From: a virus
Length of the DNA: 35,475 nucleotides
Virus record (IMG/VR): IMGVR_UViG_3300043449_001915
Span: 1-35,475 of that record
Strand: one strand, 5' to 3'
Shown: in pieces, positions 31,012-35,475 of the stretch
Numbering within the stretch: the stretch's first letter is position 1
Layout of the letters: each line of letters begins with the position of its first letter
The notes under the pieces: model-generated
What the model saw: only the letters and a program-made list of their open reading frames with translations
The model's database searches: none
What the model was told of the DNA's origin: nothing
Translations under genes and position numbers: made by a program

Positions 31012-31541
31012 TCACCTCTTTTTTGACTGGTATTCATCGAGCCGAGCCGAAAGGTAAGTCACCAGCGAAAACTGCCTGGCTGAAAAGTCCTGGACCGTGA
31101 GGCCGGAAAGCCCGAGCCGCTGGGCACCACGGACGAGTTCGAGGATTTCCACGGCAAGCCTAACGTCCTCCCGGCATTCCTCGATCCCGTCAAGGTACGG
31201 GAGACCTGCGACTATGTTGACCGCCGCCAGCCTTAAAGCTTTTTTGCCGATTCACTCAGCCGCGCGCCTGCGAGGTCCCAAGCCATTTCAATAAAAGCAT
31301 CGACATTTTCCCGATCATTCAAAAGTTCATCAATTGAATCAATGGCGCCTTCAATAGCGACGATAAACGCGCGCCCGGCTTCAATGGCTTTAAGAGTTCT
31401 TAGGTAAATATCAGACTGGCACTGTTCAGAGTACCAGCCCGAATGCGAAAAGAACTGCAGCTGCTCGATAACGTTTGGAACGCGATACTTTATGCAGCCG
31501 CCGTTTTTGAGTTTTTGTTCTTTGATCTGACTCATATTCAT
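31012..31541 (-). CDS. Tail assembly chaperone, -1 frameshift product (gpGT analogue)
   Basis: If ribosomes slip back one base on A-AAA-AAG (31245-31239), translation leaves the 102-aa frame after residue 101 and continues for 75 codons (ALRLAAVNIVAGLPYLDGIE to YLSARLDEYQSKKR) to TGA at 31014-31012, giving about 176 aa. The added part has no start of its own and is helical. This is the known G/GT arrangement in which the rare fused protein recruits tail tube subunits to the tape measure. The open second frame runs exactly to the tape-measure start, which supports it. Confidence 0.8.
31233..31541 (-). CDS. Tail assembly chaperone, short form (gpG analogue)
   Basis: A 102-aa helical protein (IKYRVPNVIEQLQFFSHSGW, then EAGRAFIVAIEGAIDSIDEL and DAFIEMAWDLAGARLSESAK) between the tail tube and tape measure genes, the fixed place of tail chaperones. 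It ends SAKKL with the slippery sequence A-AAA-AAG just before its TAA. It would coat the tape measure during tail assembly and be absent from the virion. A second ATG two codons on is a possible start; neither has a clear ribosome site. Confidence 0.78.
   Translation of the reverse strand: MNMSQIKEQKLKNGGCIKYRVPNVIEQLQFFSHSGWYSEQCQSDIYLRTLKAIEAGRAFIVAIEGAIDSIDELLNDRENVDAFIEMAWDLAGARLSESAKKL
31239..31245 (-). other. Slippery heptamer A-AAA-AAG for -1 frameshifting
   Basis: The in-frame heptamer A AAA AAG is the same type as in E. coli dnaX. It is six bases upstream of the TAA of the short chaperone, and the -1 frame is open for 75 codons after it. Both tRNAs can re-pair with lysine codons after the slip. 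Confidence 0.8.
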
Positions 31542-31547
31542 CCAGTG

Positions 31548-33074
31548 TTAGAGGAAATTGATATAAATATCTTCCAGATCATCCCCGACAAACGCTGTAG
31601 CTTCAAACTGTTCTACGACATAACCATCCTGATCTGCGATCGTGTTGCTGGTGATCGAGCAGGTCGGGCAGAACACGGAAACGACAGTTCCAGGAACCCA
31701 GTTTCCTGCAGTCTTGCGGCCATGGACGAAGGATAGCTGGGTTTCCACGTTATTGATCAGGTTATAAAAACGCTGCACATCATGCTTTTTAAATTTGAGA
31801 GTTCCGGAAATAGTCACCTCACGGCTGAGGATGATGCTTTCATCAATCCCTGTTTCCGCGCACCAGTTGGGAACGTCCGTCTTAGGCGTTGCGATCGAAA
31901 CAGTGAGAGCCTGTCCGCCAACGCAGATATAATCTGAGAAAGTGCCGAGCAGGAGCATGTTATCCCGGACGACTTGCGGGGTCTGGCTGTCATAGGCGGG
32001 CGTGACAGCTGGATCATAGGTCTGCGCGTTGTCCGAGGTGTAAGTAAGTGCGCCAGTATCGTTGATATTGTTAAAGCCTAACTCGGTTTTGGCAGAGTTC
32101 GCCGTGTTTGCGCCCGTATTCCAAAGGAGCGATAGGACAGTCCCATCTGAGGTGATAGTGAACTTACCGTCAGTGTTTGACCAGGTGCAGCTGATGGTAT
32201 CCCCAGCCGATGCAGCCGAGGCTGCGGTCATTTTGCTGGCAATCTCAGCCGCAAGGTCGATCGGAGTCGAATACCACTCTTGATCTAGTTGGCATGATAC
32301 AGTACCAACCGAATCGGTAAAGTCGATGAAGCTAGTGCTGGCGGTGATTTCCATTGGGTTGACGTAATAGCGAACCCCGCCGATTTCAAAGGTCACGGCT
32401 GCGAGTTCATTCGCTGTGAATTCCATATTCATGGAGGTTGTCCTGCAGCCTGCGATCATCTGATGCAATGCAGACGATGCCGAGGCTTGATACATGTGGC
32501 TTGTGTATGTCGGTTGGGTTGTGCTCGGAAGGTAAAGGACGGCTTTTCCAAGGCCTACGCCAGCCGCTGGTGCTGTCTGAAAGTTGAATGACATTGGAAG
32601 GTCGGTCGCCGTTGCGCCGTCCCATACGTTCCGCACTGCATAGCCATTTACTCCGTCTTTCAGTAGGACTCCCTGGCCCTTTTGAAAGTTGGTCGATGCG
32701 CTTGTGGCTTTCAGAATTGCCCGCGTTGTGGCCGTCCCTGCAGTCGAAGATGCGTTGGTTGTGTATTCCGTTCCATTGACGTCAACCGCACCAAGGCACG
32801 CTTCCACAAGGATCCCGTAGTCGGGAGCTTGGCCCTCGATTCCACTTGGTTTAAGGTATTTTGGTATACTAGCTGTTGGTGCCTGGGAAGTCACAAAAGC
32901 TTTGGATGCACCGATCGAGTTTCGAAGCTCATCGGATGTGACCGTATTCACCGCGCCAGCAAAGCTTGCTCCTTCACGCACAACGGTGAAATCAGAGTCC
33001 GCTGGCAATTCTGGTTCGCCTTCGGTGACTTCTCTCACAAATGCGAATACTGATGACCGTGTAGCAAATGCCAT
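31548..33074 (-). CDS. Major tail tube protein with inserted domain
   Basis: A 508-aa protein, long for a tail tube protein. The N-terminus (MAFATRSSVFAFVREVTEGE then SDFTVVREGASFAGAVNTVT) and the C-terminus (SREVTISGTLKFKKHDVQRF, VEQFEATAFVG) are typical of this family. In the middle, about residues 235-340, is an inserted module (SVGTVSCQLDQEWYSTPIDL, AAEIASKMTAASAA, KFTITSDGTVLSLLWNTG, TELGF) of the kind also found in flagellar hook-type and other phage surface proteins. It would project from the tube as decoration. It sits between the tail terminator candidate and the tail chaperone. Confidence 0.8.
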   Translation of the reverse strand: MAFATRSSVFAFVREVTEGEPELPADSDFTVVREGASFAGAVNTVTSDELRNSIGASKAFVTSQAPTASIPKYLKPSGIEGQAPDYGILVEACLGAVDVNGTEYTTNASSTAGTATTRAILKATSASTNFQKGQGVLLKDGVNGYAVRNVWDGATATDLPMSFNFQTAPAAGVGLGKAVLYLPSTTQPTYTSHMYQASASSALHQMIAGCRTTSMNMEFTANELAAVTFEIGGVRYYVNPMEITASTSFIDFTDSVGTVSCQLDQEWYSTPIDLAAEIASKMTAASAASAGDTISCTWSNTDGKFTITSDGTVLSLLWNTGANTANSAKTELGFNNINDTGALTYTSDNAQTYDPAVTPAYDSQTPQVVRDNMLLLGTFSDYICVGGQALTVSIATPKTDVPNWCAETGIDESIILSREVTISGTLKFKKHDVQRFYNLINNVETQLSFVHGRKTAGNWVPGTVVSVFCPTCSITSNTIADQDGYVVEQFEATAFVGDDLEDIYINFL

Positions 33075-33076
33075 TT

Positions 33077-33526
33077 TTAAGTCTCCTCAATATAGTCAAC
33101 CGAAGCAGTGATCACGCAGATAATGAACTGTTTCCTATCGTCGATGAGATATTCGAGGCCATTATCCAGCGCAAAAAAAGAGTTTATGTTTTCCCCTGTA
33201 AGGGTTGGATCCTTTTCGAGTGCAGCCAAAACCAAGAATTCATCATCCATGAGAGAGTTTTCAAGGCTCTCCCTATAGTCTGCATCCATGTTTGGCGTAT
33301 AGACATTAGTTAGAATGATCTGAAACTGTCGCCTAATCCTAATGTAACCAGCGCAGAATTCATCTGATACTCGTTCGGCTGGCCCAAAACCAATCGAATA
33401 GCCCTTCACCATCAGAGTATTGGCATTATCCAAAGTTTCATAGCTATCGGAGAGCTTAACATAAGCAGGAAGAACGCCTTGCACAAGCGTATTGAGTGCC
33501 GATCTGATTTCTGTAACCTTACTCAA
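33077..33526 (-). CDS. Tail terminator / tail completion protein
   Basis: A 149-aa protein just upstream of the tail tube gene, where the tail terminator (gpU-like) is expected. Its layout, an N-terminal helix (VTEIRSALNTLVQGVLPAYV), then a strand-rich part (RIRRQFQIILTNVYTPNMDA, LEYLIDDRKQFIICVITASV), fits the alpha/beta fold of those proteins. It overlaps the upstream gene by four bases. Assigned by order, size and secondary-structure pattern. Confidence 0.6.
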   Translation of the reverse strand: MSKVTEIRSALNTLVQGVLPAYVKLSDSYETLDNANTLMVKGYSIGFGPAERVSDEFCAGYIRIRRQFQIILTNVYTPNMDADYRESLENSLMDDEFLVLAALEKDPTLTGENINSFFALDNGLEYLIDDRKQFIICVITASVDYIEET

Positions 33527-34470
33527 CGAATCGCCCTTCCCGTGGTAACAAGAGCTTTCTCTGCCCGCTCAAGCCTTGCGTTGCCGTTCACGTCCGTACG
33601 GAACTTGTCCTGCGTCATCGCCCGCTCAAAGTTTTCAGCTGCAAGCTTGATTTCCTCGGCATAGTTCCGCGCGCCCAATCCTGAATAGATGATATGCGCA
33701 GTTTTATGCACCGAAGGGCTTCGAAGCGTTGCAATGTCGAGAATCTGGTTATCGGAGAAAATGATATTTCTTTGGCGCATGATTTTAGCAATGTATAGCG
33801 CCGAAATAAGGTGCTGATCTTCCCAGTCGGTCTTTCCCTGCGCCCAACCTGCAAGTATTTGCTGGTTTTGAAGGATCGGATATTCCATGAATAGGTCATA
33901 GTCTGATGAAAATCGCTGGCCTATATATGAGAGCGTGAACGTGGTCGCTGTGGCGAACGAGATGCGCATCCAGTAGGCGTCATAAACCGTAGGACCGCCA
34001 GCGAGTGCATCAATATCCCGCTGCGAATCTGTGACCAGTCCCCAGTTTTTGTCAAAATTGGGTGTCCATTGGACAACCCCGCTTTGCCTCATCCCGCCCG
34101 TATAGTCGAGTGAATCGACGACAGGACTCCATTCATTCGGTGCATTCAAAAGTTCAATAAGAGGCGATCGAGCAGCCACACTACTAGTAAAAAAGCGAAA
34201 AAACTTATGATTGAATGGCAGAAAAGTTGAAATATAAAGATAATCGCCTGCGTTAAAAGTGAGCGCGATATTTTGCCCATTTTTCCACTCATTCAAGGCT
34301 ACCGTATAATCCGTCCAGCTTGGCGCTGAAGCATCGTAAAAGAATATTCGCTGGTCCAGGTTTGATTGCATGATCAAACTTCCTTCATTATGACGGACAT
34401 TCTCTGATAGGTAAGACCATTCAGTCCAAAGCCCGCCATGCTCTTTACTCCTGAATAATGCTCGAATCAT
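33523..34470 (-). CDS. Head-tail connector / neck protein candidate
   Basis: A protein of up to 315 aa between the small post-capsid gene and the tail terminator candidate. The N-terminal half is beta-rich (RIFFYDASAPSWTDYTVALN, DYLYISTFLPFNHKFFRFF), with a carbohydrate-binding look; the C-terminal third is helical (EDQHLISALYIAKIMRQRNI, ARNYAEEIKLAAENFERAMT). ATG 34371 has AAGGAAG eight bases upstream and is a strong alternative start that removes 33 residues; the 34470 start has no ribosome site but overlaps the preceding gene. I do not recognise the family, so the role rests on position. Confidence 0.5.
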   Translation of the reverse strand: MIRALFRSKEHGGLWTEWSYLSENVRHNEGSLIMQSNLDQRIFFYDASAPSWTDYTVALNEWKNGQNIALTFNAGDYLYISTFLPFNHKFFRFFTSSVAARSPLIELLNAPNEWSPVVDSLDYTGGMRQSGVVQWTPNFDKNWGLVTDSQRDIDALAGGPTVYDAYWMRISFATATTFTLSYIGQRFSSDYDLFMEYPILQNQQILAGWAQGKTDWEDQHLISALYIAKIMRQRNIIFSDNQILDIATLRSPSVHKTAHIIYSGLGARNYAEEIKLAAENFERAMTQDKFRTDVNGNARLERAEKALVTTGRAIR

Positions 34471-34684
34471 TAGCCGGTGGTGCTGACTTTTTTTCTTTTG
34501 CCGTTTTTTCCTTTGCTGTCACCTGCAGGATAGCAAAAGGAAAACCATTCGGTTTCAATCCGATTTCCACAATACGCGCAGGCACGCGTACCTGGGTTAT
34601 CATGCGTTCTTTTAGGTTATCAAAGCTGCGCCCGTCGATCATGATAAGGTTGGAAAAACCGTTAATATCTTCGATTGGATCCAT
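34445..34684 (-). CDS. Small protein following the major capsid gene
   Basis: A 79-aa protein (MDPIEDINGFSNLIMIDGRS, then VPARIVEIGLKPNGFPFAIL) with a lysine-rich end (TAKEKTAKEKKSAPPANDSS). It is the first gene after the capsid terminator and could be a head decoration or completion protein; similar-sized proteins with a basic flexible tail occur there. It overlaps the next gene's outer start by 26 bases. The first 14 codons are repeated at the left end of the window. Confidence 0.55.
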   Translation of the reverse strand: MDPIEDINGFSNLIMIDGRSFDNLKERMITQVRVPARIVEIGLKPNGFPFAILQVTAKEKTAKEKKSAPPANDSSIIQE

Positions 34685-34698
34685 ATGAGGCCTTTTGG

Positions 34699-34735
34699 AA
34701 AAAGGGGACGGTCACGGCTTAATGTGAACGCCCCC
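34699..34735 (-). terminator. Rho-independent terminator after major capsid gene, right copy
   Basis: Same stem and T-run as at 58-94, with no substitution inside the hairpin. The stem region is conserved between the two variants while bases around it differ. Confidence 0.6.
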
Positions 34736-34781
34736 CGGAGTTCTAAGATAAGGTAAAAAAAGTAACCGTTTTTGGCCCGAA

Positions 34782-35475
34782 TTAAGCGCCAGTTTGAACT
34801 TTGATATGACGCGCAGCGCCCTGGATACCGATTTTCGCACCAATTACCCAGTCAACTGACATGACGAAAGCAAACTCGTTTTGGGAATGCTTGTCGGATA
34901 TTTTAAAACGTGGTTCGTATTGGCTGACCATATAGAGATAATCAGGATGGAAGAATAGTCCACCAGCCGTTGCACCAGCTGTCTGAGTGTTGTCTTCGAA
35001 AATGCTAAAGCCATAGCGTTTAAGGCCGATCTGCCCACTGATCACGGGAGCATCACCGCCCACAAAGTCAGCGCTTGTAAAGGTCGTATCGACCAAAAGA
35101 TCCGAGTAATACTGTGGTGCGAGCAGGCCATACCAAGGCTTGTTATAACTCCACTTTGCAATTGCAGCATTTTCACGCGCTAGGGCAACGGTAGCCGCTG
35201 TCATCGTGGCAATCGACGGAATCGTAGTAGTAGGTGCAGAAAGCGAATAGAGATAGGTATTCAGCTGATTGCTGATAGCTTGCACCATGGCTTGACGAAC
35301 CTCAGTTGCTCTTGACCCTACAGGGTCAATCATCGATTGAATAGCAACAAGGTCATGGAAGTCATAAGATGCGACGAGACGTTGATCCGCAGTGATCGTC
35401 ACGCTGGAGAGAGACATTGTCTCTGGCGTGAATGTCCGACCAACGCCAGCACCGTCAATTGTCAAACGTTGACCA
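34782..35475 (-). CDS. Major capsid protein, partial second copy
   Basis: The C-terminal 230 codons or so of the capsid gene, cut by the right edge. The protein is identical to residues from about 60 on of the left copy except for Gly in place of Ala in SADFVGGDAP. The gene is open to the edge and has the normal stop at 34782. It is the same gene seen twice because of the end overlap. Confidence 0.88.
   Translation of the reverse strand, partial: GQRLTIDGAGVGRTFTPETMSLSSVTITADQRLVASYDFHDLVAIQSMIDPVGSRATEVRQAMVQAISNQLNTYLYSLSAPTTTIPSIATMTAATVALARENAAIAKWSYNKPWYGLLAPQYYSDLLVDTTFTSADFVGGDAPVISGQIGLKRYGFSIFEDNTQTAGATAGGLFFHPDYLYMVSQYEPRFKISDKHSQNEFAFVMSVDWVIGAKIGIQGAARHIKVQTGA

Larger units (their letters stand above)
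34642..35475. repeat. Terminal redundancy, right copy
   Basis: Second copy of bases 1-834 with 13 substitutions (see left copy). The bases before it (34445-34641) continue the same gene, so this is the natural junction of the map. Together the copies show that the window covers one full genome unit of about 34641 bp. Confidence 0.92.

Noticed and set aside
1-35475. CRISPR array, insertion sequence or integrase/att module
   Set aside because: I found no regularly spaced repeats, no transposase and no recombinase; the only long repeats are the end overlap, the collagen triplets, fibre repeats and the 27-bp inverted repeat.

Overview
This window is a nearly complete genome of a tailed, siphovirus-type phage (order Caudoviricetes). 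The last 834 bases (34642-35475) repeat the first 834 bases at a fixed offset of 34641 with no indels, so the window reads as a circular or circularly permuted map of about 34.6 kb that was cut inside the major capsid gene. The two copies differ at 13 positions, all in the first 460 bases. Inside the shared capsid coding sequence six of seven changes are silent, which looks like real strain variation rather than read error.

The host should be a Gram-negative bacterium: the phage encodes a lipobox lipoprotein, three other proteins with export signals (a trypsin-like protease, a YceI-domain protein and an unknown protein), a GH24 lysozyme and an M15 peptidase. Predatory Bdellovibrionota are a possible host because such secreted proteases and YceI proteins are common there, but this is a weak inference. 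No integrase, repressor, DNA polymerase, helicase or primase is recognisable.

Layout. Minus strand, read right to left from 5905 through the ends of the window: small and large terminase, portal, two neck/virion-morphogenesis proteins, scaffold, major capsid (with a structured leader and a following terminator), then across the junction a small protein, head-tail connector, tail terminator candidate, tail tube, tail assembly chaperone with a -1 frameshift site, tape measure (738 aa), distal tail proteins, tail hub and a 715-aa fibre ending at a strong terminator (23391-23418). A separate promoter (23308-23336) then drives a lysis block: 55-aa single-span membrane protein, GH24 lysozyme (broken by one base in a homopolymer), two small unknowns, an M15 peptidase, followed by a YceI-like protein, a 46-aa membrane peptide and a VRR-NUC nuclease. 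A second structural block on the minus strand (9333-13730) holds fibre-adaptor, collagen-like and paralogous surface proteins and a homing-endonuclease remnant. Between 14104 and 17814, also minus, lie the secreted protease, exported and membrane proteins, RecT and Gp157.

Plus-strand genes form two groups. At 6032-9006 is a divergent operon with a ParB-like protein, an FkbM-type methyltransferase and a TET/JBP-type 2-oxoglutarate dioxygenase, which together look like a DNA base-modification cassette, followed by a lysine-rich winged-helix protein and a lipoprotein. At 17935-20380 are small unknown proteins around a 551-base hairpin-rich gap (18534-19084) with a 27-bp inverted repeat and iteron-like repeats, the best candidate for an origin.

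Three minus-strand tRNA-like elements (9068-9136, 13857-13932, 13941-14008) carry textbook T-arms and long acceptor helices but no convincing anticodon arm. They and the modification cassette are the most unusual content.
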